From: Anthonomus grandis grandis
Taxonomy: Eukaryota > Arthropoda > Insecta > Coleoptera > Curculionidae
DNA: 64,000 bases
Assembly (NCBI RefSeq): GCF_022605725.1
Contig: NC_065548.1
Location: 39,487,131 to 39,551,130, forward strand
Reading direction: 5' to 3'
Shown here: positions 23,521 to 35,659 of the stretch, piece after piece
How the letters are laid out: the number at the start of each line of letters is the position of its first letter
Position numbering within the stretch: the stretch's first letter is position 1
Position numbers and translations under genes: made by a program
The notes under the pieces: generated by a model
What the model was told of the DNA's origin: nothing
Database searches by the model: none
What the model saw: only the letters and a program-made list of their open reading frames with translations

Positions 23521-26397
23521 TTATAGTACAAATGTTTTTTGGATTAGAATAAGACTTAAAATTATACTCGTACATAGTTCATAATTCCTCTAAATAAATA
23601 TGTATTGTTTATAATTTAATATTTTTTACTGTGTAATAGAATAGTAAGTGTGCATTATAATGCAATTACGATTATTAACAAATAAGAAATATATGCATAT
23701 ACCTACATATAAATCAAGTGTTTTTTTTTTAATTATTTTCCTTTTTGCAGTTTCCCACTAATTACATGTGTTTTGATCAGCCAACTGTGATTCGACAAAT
23801 TAATATTCCATTTAATAATAAATGATAGTAAACATCCAGGTAGAAATAAACGTCTAGAAATAAACGTCATTCTAATAAACGTCCAGGTAGAATAAACGTC
23901 CAGGTTTCTACATACCTACATAGTAGGTAAAGCGGATTTTGGGAAAATCCCCAAACAAGTAAAGGATTAAATAAAGGGTGTCTAAATTAAGTGTCTGAAC
24001 CAAATGATTCCTCTTAAGTAACCAGGTCAATCAAAAAAATAAAGATAATCGGTACAACCCTACGTTTTTATTATTGAGAATAATAATGCTGGATTGAATA
24101 AAATAAGACTAAAATAAGAGTTCAATTTACACAAACCCCCATAAGGCATTTATAAAGCAAAATAAAATAAGAAGTTGACCAAAATGCAACTAATATTTTA
24201 TTTTTATTTGAAAACGAAAGTACGCACGGCGTTTTGGTCAGAAAACCCATTGAAAGACAAAGAGATAAAATTTACCTGGTATGTAATTGGTCAATTTCTT
24301 GAAATATACCTGGCATGTGATTGGTAATTCCTTATTTTATTTTATTTTGCTGTTTAAATGCATAAATGTCAAATAAGGTCTTATTTTATTCTATTTGTCT
24401 GTATAAATTCAGCTTAACTAGTCGGCAATTAAGGTATACATTTAGGTTTACACCCTTTATATTAGATACACCTTTATTAAGATTAAAGGGTTTTTAGAGG
24501 ATTCTAGTTTTCTTAACAACATTCCTAAGGTTTTGACTCAAATTTAAGCGTTTTATTAGTATTATAAAAAGAAATAAAAGCAAAGAAAAAATGGCGACTG
24601 GATGCATACATAAATATATTACCTATTATCTAGTTGTTGTTTATTTAATATGTCACAATGAATAAGCGTCAAAACTCATCAAAATATTTTAAAATAAAAA
24701 AACCTTGATTTTACCCAATAATATTATTAAACTTAATACTTTCCTTATTGCCCCCCGTAAACGCATTTCTAATGTGAACTTTGTGGACGGACTTGTATCC
24801 TGTCATGCGAGGGGTGCCGGCGTAGTTTACAAGTGATTTACGACCGCTTATAAAAAAAGGCGGCATTTTGAGGCGATCAAAGAAGTGATTCTACTTGTTG
24901 AAATCTATATACTTTGCTATTATTCGCCATCACAGAATAAATACCCCAAACCACCCCACCGACTGCGCTCGCCAAAGTTTCCGCCCATTAAAAACCATAT
25001 AGAAAGCCCACCACTCCCCAAATGTAATACACTTTAGCATTTTTATAACAATTTTTTTAATATTAACTTTAGAACATTTAGAACTTATAACTGCAAATTT
25101 ACTAGATAAAAAAATAGTCTAAACAAGACTAGTTGTTTTATGGCAAAAACTTTTTATTAAATGAGCGCAGCGCTACGTTACACCAACTTTGACCTCTTAA
25201 TTCTTTTTACTATTCTATAGTATATTTTACAAACATTTTAATAATTTTATTACATGCTTCATTTTACAACTGTGGGCTTTGTATTTTAAAAAGTTTAATA
25301 TTTATTCCTACGGTTGGAAAAAAAAGAATTGTGCCTCTGAACTTTAATGTTAAGAGCCTGTTTTATATAATTATAATATTATAACTTTAAAATATATAGA
25401 AGAAACATGAAACAAGACCTTGTAACTACAAAAAATGTTGAAAAATAATATTCCATTTTACACGTTAAATTTTAATAGATTTTCTAACATGCCTCACAAA
25501 AGCTAGCAGAAATAGGGCAGTATGCCTCTTCAAAATTTAAGACACGTAGTTATATTGCAGCCTCTATTTTGCCGTACGTTCCCTAATAATTTACCTTGAT
25601 CGGTTAAATGTGACTTGAAAAAGAAAACGACAATCAATTTGCTGACGTGGTAAATTTATTGTGTTCCCCTTTTCTTATATACTTTTTGTGATATCAATGG
25701 CTGAATAATGTGAATTATCTAAAAGCTAATTTCCTTTGTTTTTATCAATCTTTTACTTTTTTTTATTGGCATCTCTATTTTATAATCAATAACAATTAAG
25801 AAAATCAAATTTGTTGCATTATAGCACACGATCAATCAATCAACAAAGAAATCAATAACTATTTATCACGGTCCATGGTAGGTTAGATGTTTATGAAAAA
25901 CGAGACGATTGATTTTTTTTTAATTTGGCAATATAGGTATTTGATAGTGATCATACGATCTAAAATATTGGTATATAGTGATGCAGCATCGTCCCCTATA
26001 CTTAAAAGTAGAATTATATTTGATATGTCAAATGGAACACCGTACTTTTGGATTCGTAATCACTTTCTGATTTTTTTTTTTCATTTTCCACTATACTTAT
26101 CTGTAACAGTTTTTCAGTTAATACTTTTTTTAATACTTTATTTTCCATTATTTTGCGTTCTAAATTTATCTTTAATTAAATATAGTTTCAAAAAGAGCTT
26201 GAAAGTCCGTTTCAAATGACATAGTATTTTCTTATTACTCTATATTAAGGTTCCGAAAATAAAACCATATTTCTTTAAAATTTTAAATTCATCATATTAT
26301 GAGTATTTATTCAGAATGATAAATATTGTAAGCTAAAAAATGTCATTTTTATGTGACCTACGACTTATTAATAATTTATTCGACTTAGCTTAATATT
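23521..26397. other. Spacer with small repeats
   Basis: No gene is recognised. At about 23844-23900 AATAAACGTC occurs four times at irregular spacing. An imperfect inverted repeat at 24088-24415 is listed separately. Around 24770-24960 a GC-richer segment contains TTATAAAAAAAGG, which could be a TATA box of an LTR or promoter, but nothing else supports that. Confidence 0.4.
24088..24415. repeat. Imperfect inverted repeat, possible MITE
   Basis: The left arm has GAATAAAATAAGA and, further in, AGCAAAATAAAATAAG; the right arm carries their reverse complements in mirrored order. The centre has two copies of a motif like ACCTGGTATGTAATTGG. The arms are AT-rich and gapped, so chance contributes to the pairing, and I could not define a target duplication. 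Confidence 0.4.
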
Positions 26398-27960
26398 TTA
26401 TTGCCGTACGCTAGCCTGTACAGCTCTTTTGCTGCTGGGATATTTAGTTTTTCTGGATCTAGTGTCTTTCTCCGAATATTTATTGCAAGGCACTGTATCG
26501 GATAATTTCGTGTTCCTTTTTATGAAGACAACAAGTGGGGCCATGTTCTGTATATGTAATTGCAGAGGGTGGTACAAGTACTTAGGCCTTAGTAAGTCCA
26601 TTGTGCACCTTTATTGAAGGAGCCTCTCTTTCAGTTGATTATCCAGCCCAGCGAATTCACGAGAGTGACAACGTCGGAAAGGAACCTTCTGATCTCTTCA
26701 AGGCATCGGTGTGATAAATCCACAATTTTGCTATTGACGAGAAAGCAGGTTTCAAAATCATGGTTAGATACCTTACATAATAGACTTCTGCTTAGTTTTA
26801 TTTTGAAAGGGTTTACAGTGACCAGTAACATACCAGTTATAAGACGCAGTTTTTCTTTGGCCAGAGCTGGAAAGCTCTTTAAAGAAACTGTCCAAATAGG
26901 TATTAGTAATACCTGCCATCCGATTGGTACCAATGTCTTTTATGTTAAATGTGTCGGGTTTGTTGAAAGCACATATTGACGAAGCAGTGGTTAACCAGAG
27001 ACGAGTTCTTTGCAGGCCTATTGCCACACCTCCTTGACATAAATGCGCAGAGTCGTCAGATATAGCATAATTTCCAAAGCCCCAGTTGGTGAGCCCTAGT
27101 TCTCATTGCTACCTTTATGTTGAGGCAAGCCATTCTATGTTCATAGTCTTGTTTTCGACGAATTATAACCTAATCTATTTTATGATCCCAGAAAATAATC
27201 CGGTAGGTTAGCATCTTAAAATAGCTGTGTAGATTTGCATATCCATCATGGGGAAGAAGATCTAACTTCTGCTTATTGGGCGCCTACACTATTCGTAAGA
27301 GATATATGCTTTCTGTAATCTCTTTACAAAGTAAGAGTTCCAATTTAGTTTGCTGCTGAGTGTCACACCTAGGTACTTTACTTCCGATGCATCACCGAGT
27401 AAGATGCCTGATAGTTTGAATATTCTTAATCCCCAAAAAATAAAAGATAGTTTTGAATGGCACTATCTTTTATTTTTTGGGGATTAAGAATATTCCGAAT
27501 ACCATTTCTCTATTATGTGAAGAACCATCTGCATGCGTTCGCAAAACGATTGCTCAAATTTAAAAGTTTGCAGAATAACTAAGTCATCTACATAGACTAT
27601 TGTGTGGTGATGTTAAGATTATCTAAAACCATACTCCAGAGTAGAGGTGATAGCATCACTCCCTGCGGACAGCCACTGGTCACCGTTCTCTTAATTTTAA
27701 GGCCCTGCACGCTGATATGTTAAATTCTCTTGGAAAGTTCGTTTCAAATGTTCCCGATCAACGCATCTAAAGTGTTTCTACTTTTTAGTTACTGGAATAT
27801 TTTACAGAAGGTAGTGTTATCAACGGTATTCCCGATGTCCATAATTATACTCTTTGTGGTCTATCGCCTTCAATCTGCTTTATCATTTAGTATAGGGTAA
27901 AGTCTGTTGATCTCCCCTTGGGGTTCTCCTTGTGGAGGATCGTTGTACCTCGTTTTGTTC
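26398..27960 (-). mobile_element. R1/Jockey-type LINE remnant, heavily decayed
   Basis: Minus-strand reading in shifting frames gives TSGCPQG followed by LSPLLWSM (RT motif), a decayed VDDLVIL active site, and VKYLGVTLSSKLNW. These are followed by the C-terminal region, including GGVAIGLQRTRLWLTTA and NRMAGITNTYLDSFFKEL, and KKTASYNWYVTGHCK-like text near the expected RNase H and tail. The GCPQG form and the order fit the R1/Jockey group rather than the CR1-like LINEs here. Many stops and shifts are present, and it contains a 33-bp inverted duplication. Confidence 0.55.
27418..27495. repeat. Perfect 33-bp hairpin inside LINE remnant
   Basis: The left arm 27418-27450 (GAATATTCTTAATCCCCAAA...) is exactly matched by the reverse complement at 27463-27495, with a 12-base loop. 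No mismatch is seen, so the inverted duplication is much younger than the LINE around it. Confidence 0.95.
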
Positions 27961-29650
27961 CGTTTAAAGCATTCTAATTGTCCTAATGTTTTTCCTTCTG
28001 AATGTTAAAAGGTCTCTAATAAAAAATTTCATACATACGTTATTCCTATTCAACTGTAGCATTTTTTCCCATTGAATTTAGCTGGTACCGTTTGATACTC
28101 CAAATGCAGGTTCTGGTTCAATAAAGGGACTAGCAGATCCTCTTCGAGCAATTTTATTTATTTTCTTATTTTTCAAGAGACCGCAGTGCTTCCTACTCAC
28201 GCAAGTTTTACATTGCTACGATTTCTCAGATTTTTAACTTGGAAACTTAGCCTGATGCTGGCTCTATGTCTAAGGAGTACAAAATATTTGTGTCTAGGGA
28301 TCCATCTTTCAAGATTCTACACATAGATATATCTCCATTATAATATGCAAATTTTTGGTAATAATACAAACAATGTCTATAATGATTCTATTTCACTGAC
28401 CGTTCGGCAATCCACTATGTATGGATTTAAAAAAGCTATTTGTAGTCTTCACACTATATTAAGATTTTATAATTGTTCTTTTGTTTTTAATCGATATAAT
28501 ATTATTCTTGTTATTTTATATATTTATCTTCATTAGCTTAATAATTTACTAATAACATAAATTTTTGTTTTTCAGAGTTTCTTGTAAATTTGCAAAAGTG
28601 GATTAAACTAGGCAATATCTTATACTTTGCCCAGTTTAAAGTATATTTATTATATATATACACTATTGTAAAAAGTTTTAAATAAATTAGAAAGTAATAC
28701 CAAATATTAACACTAACTTTAGAACGAATGAAACAAAAAAATGTACGTTTGTATTAACTCAAGTTATGCGATTTGGTACCTAGAAATACCTAGAAATAGA
28801 AGATCTCAACTAAGCCTGTTTGAATAGATCGATATAAGAAGAAATACTAGTTAAGACTTAAGCCAGTTTTACAGGAAAATGTGTTTACCCTTTAATACTG
28901 TTATGTAGGTTTACATAAATATAACTTAATTTAAATTTGGCTATGATGTATTCAGATGTAGAAGTGAAAGATGATTGTATATCTTTCTCCTTACGTAGCT
29001 ATAAATTTATTGGCGGACTCATTTCATTATTGACTCGCGTTTTCCATTAGAATTTAGAGTTTTCTAACAACGAAGAAAATATTTTTTTTAAATTGTATAA
29101 GGCGCAAAATTGCTTTGTTAGTTGAATTTATTTGGAAAAAATTAAAAATAAAAATTTCACCACTTGATAAAATAACTTTGTTGGCATTTATTATTTTATC
29201 CCTCAGCAGAATTATTATTGAAATAATAGATCAGAAAGCAAAACAATTTTAATACAATCAAAATAAATAGGTATACTGACATCAGAGCACAATAAATGTC
29301 TTTGCACAGATTTTTAATCAATATAGGGAATAAATTTCGACTTTACAAAATAGCAAATCTAATTACAATGTTTTCAAAAAACTAAAGTGCATTAAAATGA
29401 CAAATTATAAATAACAATATATTTTCTAAAGCAATTTGCCAGATAAGGAATATTTAATAAAAGCAAGCAGGTAATTTTTTTAAAATTAATTGCAACATTT
29501 TTATTTAACTAAAAATCAATTTGTTTTATTTTTTTTTACTTCCGATTAATAACTTATAGTCGGCCTAAAATACAGTGACTTCTGCAAAGGAAAACTGATG
29601 ACGAGAAATAATTAATTTTTCTGTGTTAATTTTTTCAAATCTACTCTCAT
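27961..29650. other. Spacer, nothing clearly recognised
   Basis: The first 100-150 bases may still be LINE-derived on the minus strand (for example EGKTLGQLECFKRNK), but alignment by eye fails beyond that. The rest is AT-rich and without coding signal. Confidence 0.35.
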
Positions 29651-30515
29651 CAGTGGCGAAGCGTGAACTTTTTTTTCGGGTAGACAAACAATAAAAATAG
29701 TTAATTAAAAAAAAATGTATATTCAATATTATTCACTTTAATGAAATAGAGAATGAAAGCGCATGAAATATTAACTCAAAGAGAAAAATTATGTTGTGAT
29801 ATAAAAAAGAAATAAATAATTACTACTAGCATAAAAAGATAGATAGATAAAAATAAATACTACTTACAAAAAAACACAACTAAAATACAATAATTGCCAA
29901 TATCGAACAGTCGTTCATAAATAACCACTAAAAAAACCTTTTCTATACACCCAAAAATAAAAATATTAATTATTAAATTACTATAGCACGCACCCCCACC
30001 AAATGCAGATTCATCAAAACAAAACAAAACTGAAGATGTATTGCGGCCGACCAGATCAAGCGTGTCCATAAACAATAACCCTCAACAGCATAATAAAATA
30101 ACTGGTCGACTTTGATAGACAAAAGCTCGAATGTCTTCCTCGCGAGTAAATTTTGCATACGTAATAGGCTGAATGCTGATGCGGCCGGACCTCTGTAGCC
30201 TGCTTAATGCGTATTTGGTTCGATTAGATGCTCCAAATTTCGGAAGACAAATATCAATGTGTCTTCCTGGGGCTCGTCTACATTAATTGGATGTCAGCCC
30301 TGTATTTTTATCTTAATCGGTGCGGCGCCTTCGGATTAATCATGTTTAGATACTATATAATAATAGTAAGGATAGTGACTACGTTCTGTGTTAATTTTTT
30401 TTTTAATTTTAATTTAACAATTACATGAAATAATTACGTGATAAATTAATGACAAATAACTGGATAATTTTGGGTAGACAGTGTCTACCTTGTCTACTCG
30501 TACGCTTCGCCACTG
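29651..30515. mobile_element. Non-autonomous hAT element, 865 bp
   Basis: The ends CAGTGGCGAAGCGT (29651) and its reverse complement (ending 30515) form a 14-bp perfect inverted repeat. The perfect 8-bp duplication ACTCTCAT flanks it at 29643-29650 and 30516-30523. The CAGTG start and 8-bp duplication are characteristic of hAT transposons. The interior has no transposase, so movement would need one supplied in trans. Confidence 0.9.
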
Positions 30516-30523
30516 ACTCTCAT

Positions 30524-31771
30524 AAGTTTCAGTTCTTACTTTTTGTATTTTTCCTAGTAGTGCGAGACCTTAAATGTACTCCCATCTTTAATAAAAGTCG
30601 ATGACCAACTGTCGCAAGCTTTAAGGAAGTGGATAAATCTAAACCTAGACGGTCAGAAATAATTTTAGTGGACTATGTACATATATTATTTCTTAATGTA
30701 TTTTGTATTAATTAATGTATTTTCTTCAAAGCTAGTCTTATACTGAAAATGTATTTTTATTTATTAATAATAAAGTAGCCTTTTTGTAATAATTTTTAAA
30801 TACTGTTTTATTACTATATTTTGTTATTATATTTGCACTATTTTAGGAGATAAAAAAAAACAATTTTCGATGCATATAATCGAAAATATCTTCTTGTTTA
30901 TAGAAATTTATTGCTTATTGATAATATCGCTATCAAGTACTTTTAAACCGCATAGTCAAATATTTTCCCAAATACGTCTTTTAAGTAAACTTTAAAACAT
31001 CCTCCAAGCATTTCATGCTCTTCTCTAGTTTTCGATCGGGTCAAAACTTCTTAAGTATGCTGAAATAACTTTTGCATATTGAAAGTTCTTTAACTTTCCT
31101 TACTTTGGTATGGAAATGTACGTATCGCCTTTGAATGTTTTTTATTTTTTAATTCTCGATACTGCATCGTGAAATATTTTCCTATAGAATAAAACTTACT
31201 GTGTACTTCAGATACTTAAATATTACAATGCAGTCGCTCTTAAGCTGTTTGAGAAAATAGTAATTATAGTTCAATATCAATAAAGCTGTACTATACTATA
31301 CCCACGGATAATGATTGGTTGGTCGATATGCGTTTTCGGGTTTTTTTAATGTGTATTTTACATTTGTTGATGATTTGATTTGCCTACTCACTATTGTATA
31401 TTTTCTAAATCTATCTTATAATGGATAATATAAATCTTTTTAAAAAAAATATTGTGTACCTTTGTGTGGCAAGTTTGGTAGCAAAATGCGGTTTCCAAAA
31501 GAAGCGAAAAAATGAGACAGTGAGTAAAGGAAGTTAATAATCCTCTGCGAAAATTAATTTAATTTTATATTCTCTATTTTAGTCACTAATACATAAAAAA
31601 GTCATAAAACATATCTAAGAAATGTTTATTATTATATTTGATTGATAGATATTTAAAATTATTTCATTGTTTTTTTTTCATTCTGAATTGGCTTAAAATA
31701 TGCAAGTGTTTTTAGCCGCATTACTTTTATAATATAATGGCAAAGCCGTCATATTGGACAATTTTATTATA
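30524..31771. other. AT-rich spacer, nothing recognised
   Basis: No repeat boundary or coding signal could be supported. Confidence 0.4.
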
Positions 31772-32738
31772 CAGGGTATAACTTAAGTGAGGACTTTAAT
31801 TTTAAGGGTGTTAAACTTTTTTTGTTAAGTGGATTTTTTATTAATATCTAAAAAACGAGTTTATCAAATTTATTTAAATGTTTACAGTCTGTTAATAACT
31901 TGAGGAGCTATTTTTGGCTTATTTGTACATTGCTCAAAATAATAAAAACTTACTTGAGTTTTAAATAACATCAAATTTTTCTTAAATCAAATGGTCGAAA
32001 TGAAAACAACGACTGTCGCATATAACATTAGAAGAATCTAGAATTCTGCTTCTTAAATCATTTTTATTCACAACTGGCGTTGCATAAACAAGCGATTTCA
32101 GATATCGCCAAAAAAAATAGTCCAAAGGATTCAGGTCTGGGGATTGTGCTGGCCATAGCTGAGATGGCTCCCGACCAATCCATTCCAGACAAAAAGTGTT
32201 ATTAAGGTAATTTCGAGCGTGCTAACACTAAAATGAGCAGGTGCACCATCGTGCATAAACCATATTGTATTGTTGCTAGTGGTACGGTCCGATAAGATGA
32301 TCACCAAGAATAGGATGGGAATTAGCGTAATTTAAAAAATGATTGTGGTCGAAATTTCTTATGGCTTCTTGTGAAAAATTTGCCTCATCTATGAATAGAA
32401 TTTTAGATTATGTTTGGATTCTGGGCAATTTTTTGGAAAAATCACCGACAAAACCGATTGAATGTGATATGGATAAAGTAAATTTTAGTGTAAAAATCCT
32501 CCAAATACTTTGATGGCTAATGTCAAACTTTAAGGATAATATTCGCGTACTAGTTGTCGGATCGTCTTCCACTGCTTAAAGAATTGCTGCCTCTAATTGT
32601 TGACTCATTATTATTCTCGGTCTACCAACGCACTTAGCATTAGCAGTTAAAACCTAGTTTCGCACAGTCGGGCATTGAGTCTCATGAAAGTCCTTTTTGA
32701 TGGAATTAATCTAAAAAGCATTCGTAGTAACGCCGACG

Positions 32739-32767
32739 CACAGTGTTGCGCCTAATGGACAAAAGTC
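32739..32767 (+). repeat. Left terminal RSS-like signal (heptamer, 13-bp spacer, nonamer-like)
   Basis: The heptamer CACAGTG (32739-32745) is identical to the vertebrate RSS consensus. The spacer is 32746-32758 (13 bp). The nonamer-like ACAAAAGTC (32759-32767) agrees with ACAAAAACC at seven of nine positions. The outer flank is CGACG. Confidence 0.75.
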
Positions 32768-33254
32768 CAAAAATAAAAGTCGGTCGATAATAAAATTAAG
32801 TACCGTACTATTTACAAAATAGCTGCAGACACTTATCACAAATATTTTTTTTTTTATAAAATGCGTGTAAACAACGCAACGGAGCTCCGAAACTTTATCA
32901 TTTAATTTGTTTATTTTGTCGCCATATAAAATACCCACACTTTAAAATAAGTATTTCTCCGGTTCTGTGCGTATAAGTAGAAAATATTATATTGTGTTAT
33001 AGTGACCAAAGGTGCTTAGTTACATATAGGTATGTACTGATTTATACTCACTTATTTAATATATTAAATACTAAATAAATGAAAAAATAGCAATATTTTA
33101 ATATTAAGCTATCTTTGAGAAAACTTTTAAAAAAATGTCCGCATATGTCCTCGACAATTTTTTGTATATTAGTACCTCAACTAGTGTACTTTATTACACT
33201 ATGTTGTTTTCCTGCCCCAAACTGCCCCTTTTTTAGTTCTTAATTTTTTTAGAT

Positions 33255-35245
33255 ATGGCTTACACTATACCAAAAAGAGTTTTATTTGAAGAATGGTTGG
33301 TAAACAATCAAAATGATAAGGAAAAAAAGATTTTTTTGAAAATCAAATCAATATTAAATCTTGATGAAGATATCTGCAGTGAAACAGAAAGCCATTTAAT
33401 TGACCAAAGTCATTTGTTTTGTATAAAAATGAAGGATTTATGGCAGAAAAGTCATCGAACCCGCAGCCAGTTAGAAAAAAATCACAGCCAATGGCTAAGT
33501 GGATCTATCACTGTTGATATAACTGAAGTTAACCAAGGGCCTTCACTTAGTCATGTAGAAGAAAGAAACTTAGTCGGAAGGCCTCGAAAATCATTCGAAG
33601 ACTCTTCTTTAAAAACAAAGAAACGGAGAGTAGAGCCTTTGCTAAAAAACTATACCGTTGAAGAATTGCGTTTCGCTACAGAACACTGTATGGATTCTTC
33701 TAATGAAAAATTTTCTTCTGAAAAAAAGTGTTTGAGTACTAAGCAAGCACTGGCTCTTTTTTATGATATTGATCTGTCAGTTAGAAAATACAACACTTTA
33801 CGTTCTGTTGTAAATGCGCTACATCCTGATTGCTTCCCGAGTTACCGTGCCTTACTGCAAACAAAAAAAAAATATTTACCTAATAATATTACCGTAACAG
33901 AAATATCTGCAGAAGTTGGTCTTCAAGAATTGTTACAAGAAACAACAGACAATATCCTTAATATTTCAAATTTAAATATTTGTCAAGTGTTCAATCTAAA
34001 ACTTATTTGTAAGTGGGGTTTCGATGGCAGCTCGGGACACTCAGTCTATATAAGCAAAAATTTGAATCGGCATCTAATACAGATGAATATATGTTTTTAA
34101 CAGCATTGGTTCCAATAAAATTAGTTGATAGCTGCAATAATGTAATATGGTCTAACCCAAAAACAAATTCTACGTTTTACTGCAGACCCATCAAGTTCGC
34201 TTTTATAAAAGAAAATCCTGAAGTTGATCGTCAAGAAGAAAATGCCATGGTTATGTCTGTAAACGAGTTGAAAGTTTAAACTACTTCAATTGAAAATAAA
34301 GATTTAAGTATTTCCTACGAGATGATTTTGACTATGTTTGATGGAAGTATAGCAAATATTTTGTCCGAAACAAACTCATGTTCAAAATGCATCATTTGTG
34401 GAGCCACTCCCAAAGAAATGAACTCTGACACGGTTTTAGATAAATCTCCAGTAACCCAAAACTATCGTTTTGGCATATCAACTCTCCATTGCTGGATCAG
34501 GTTCTTTGAGTGTTTGTTGCATATTGCATACCGGTTGCCAATTAAAACTTGGCAAGTGAAAGGCGCAGAAAATAAAGCAATTACAGAAAACACAAAAAGG
34601 ACCATCCAGGAGAATTTTAAGAGCAAAATGGGTCTTATAGTTGATAAGCCAAAGCCAGGATATGGCTCCACAAATGATGGCAATACTGCCAGGCGTTTTT
34701 TTCAAAATCCTGTTTTAAGCTCTCAAATAACCGGAATCGATAAAGAACTAATTAAAAAATTTCATTTAATTTTAAGAATTTTGGCGTCTGGTTGTAACAT
34801 CGATATAACCAATTTTCGCATTTTGCTAAATGACACTCGTAGGTTATACTTACATTTATATAGCTGGTACTATATGCCAAGTTCGGTGCACAAAGTTCTT
34901 GTGCATGGCTGTGACATAATTGATTTTTTTGAATTGCCTATTGGGCAACTTGCGGAAGATGCTTTAGAAGCAAGGCACAAAGAATTCAGAAAAATCAGAT
35001 TATGTAACAGCCGAAAAACTTCACGGGTAAATGCCAACACCGATATAATTTCAACTCTTTTACTGACCTCTGACCCAGAATTATCTTCTTATAGACAATC
35101 TACTAAAAAAAATAAAAATATTTTGTATGATAATAAAATAAAAGAGTATATAATTATTAAGAATTCTCAGAACACACTGGTAGAATCTGTTTTTGGCTTA
35201 GAGCTATCTAGTTCCTCAAGTAGTGATGATGATCAGTCTGACTAG
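33255..35245 (+). pseudogene. RAG1/Transib-like transposase, one 2-bp insertion and one stop
   Basis: About 660 codons from ATG 33255 (MAYTIPKRVLFEEWL). Two extra bases at 34050-34051 shift the frame after GHSVY, and a TAA lies at 34277-34279. RAG1-like landmarks run in order: CKWGFDGSSGHSV (codon 34023; likely counterpart of the first catalytic Asp), VIWSNPKTNSTFYCRPIKF, ILTMFDGSI, CIICGATPKEMN (CxxC), ISTLHCWIRFFE, GYGSTNDGNTARRFF, SSVHKVLVHGCDII (H-x4-H, as in the RAG1 zinc site), and IGQLAEDALEARHKEFRK. In the last, the Glu at 34967 aligns with the RAG1 catalytic Glu. Where RAG1 has LHCD the sequence reads LHCW, so the second acid may be the Asp in MFDGS. A Ser/Asp-rich tail ends it. The predicted role is DDE cutting at the CACAGTG ends. 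Confidence 0.85.
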
Positions 35246-35620
35246 ATTTTTGACTTATTTTTCTGAACTTTGTGTCATTTATGAAAAATAGAGGTAATGT
35301 AATATTTAGTACACTGAAGACTTGTTTTTTTTTTCAATATTTTTAAGCAAATACTTTTGTTTAATTTGTAGTGTGTAATATTTAGCATATAATTATTGAA
35401 AGCTTGTTTTTTGAGCAAATACTTTTATTTTATTGTTTGTTATGAGACAAATATAAATTAATTCAGTTATTTTATTATTAATTGCTTTTCTAATTTGGGC
35501 GAGGAAAGTTGTGAGCAAACTCTTCTTGTTATATTTTTAACATTATTTTAGTAAAAAACTTCAAAAGAGTTAAAAAAAAATAAAATACAAAGTTTACTTT
35601 TTTATTTTAACAGCTTATTT

Positions 35621-35659
35621 TAATTTTGTCCAATTACCCCTATACCACGCAACACTGTG
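35621..35659 (-). repeat. Right terminal RSS-like signal (heptamer, 23-bp spacer, nonamer-like)
   Basis: Read on the minus strand, the heptamer CACAGTG occupies 35659-35653, the spacer 35652-35630 (23 bp), and ACAAAATTA 35629-35621. The heptamer and next five bases match the left end exactly. The inner TAATTGGACAAAA matches the left TAATGGACAAAA but sits ten bases further in. Confidence 0.75.

Larger units (their letters stand above)
32739..35659 (+). mobile_element. Transib/RAG1-like transposon with RSS-like ends
   Basis: This 2921-bp element is flanked by a perfect 5-bp GC-rich duplication, CGACG (32734-32738 and 35660-35664), the length typical of Transib and RAG transposition. Both ends begin CACAGTGTTGCG reading inward. 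A block TAAT(T)GGACAAAA recurs inside each end at different distances. The only gene encodes a RAG1/Transib-like transposase. The insertion lies inside a mariner transposase ORF. No RAG2-like (kelch) gene is present. The copy carries one 2-base insertion and one nonsense codon, so it is inactive but not old. Confidence 0.9.

Noticed and set aside
24770..24960. LTR or promoter at the TTATAAAAAAAGG site
   Set aside because: There is no second copy of the sequence, no TG...CA boundaries and no downstream gene; the TATA-like string alone is weak in AT-rich DNA.
26614..27027. Overlapping ORFs on both strands at 26614-27027 as host genes
   Set aside because: The minus-strand text matches the C-terminal part of an R1/Jockey-type LINE with many stops; the plus-strand frames are shadows.
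29860..30158. Minus-strand ORFs inside the hAT element as transposase
   Set aside because: They show none of the hAT transposase motifs and are hydrophobic chance frames.
32739..35659. RAG2-like partner gene within the Transib-like element
   Set aside because: Neither strand of the 2.9-kb element contains kelch-like repeats or a second long ORF outside the transposase.
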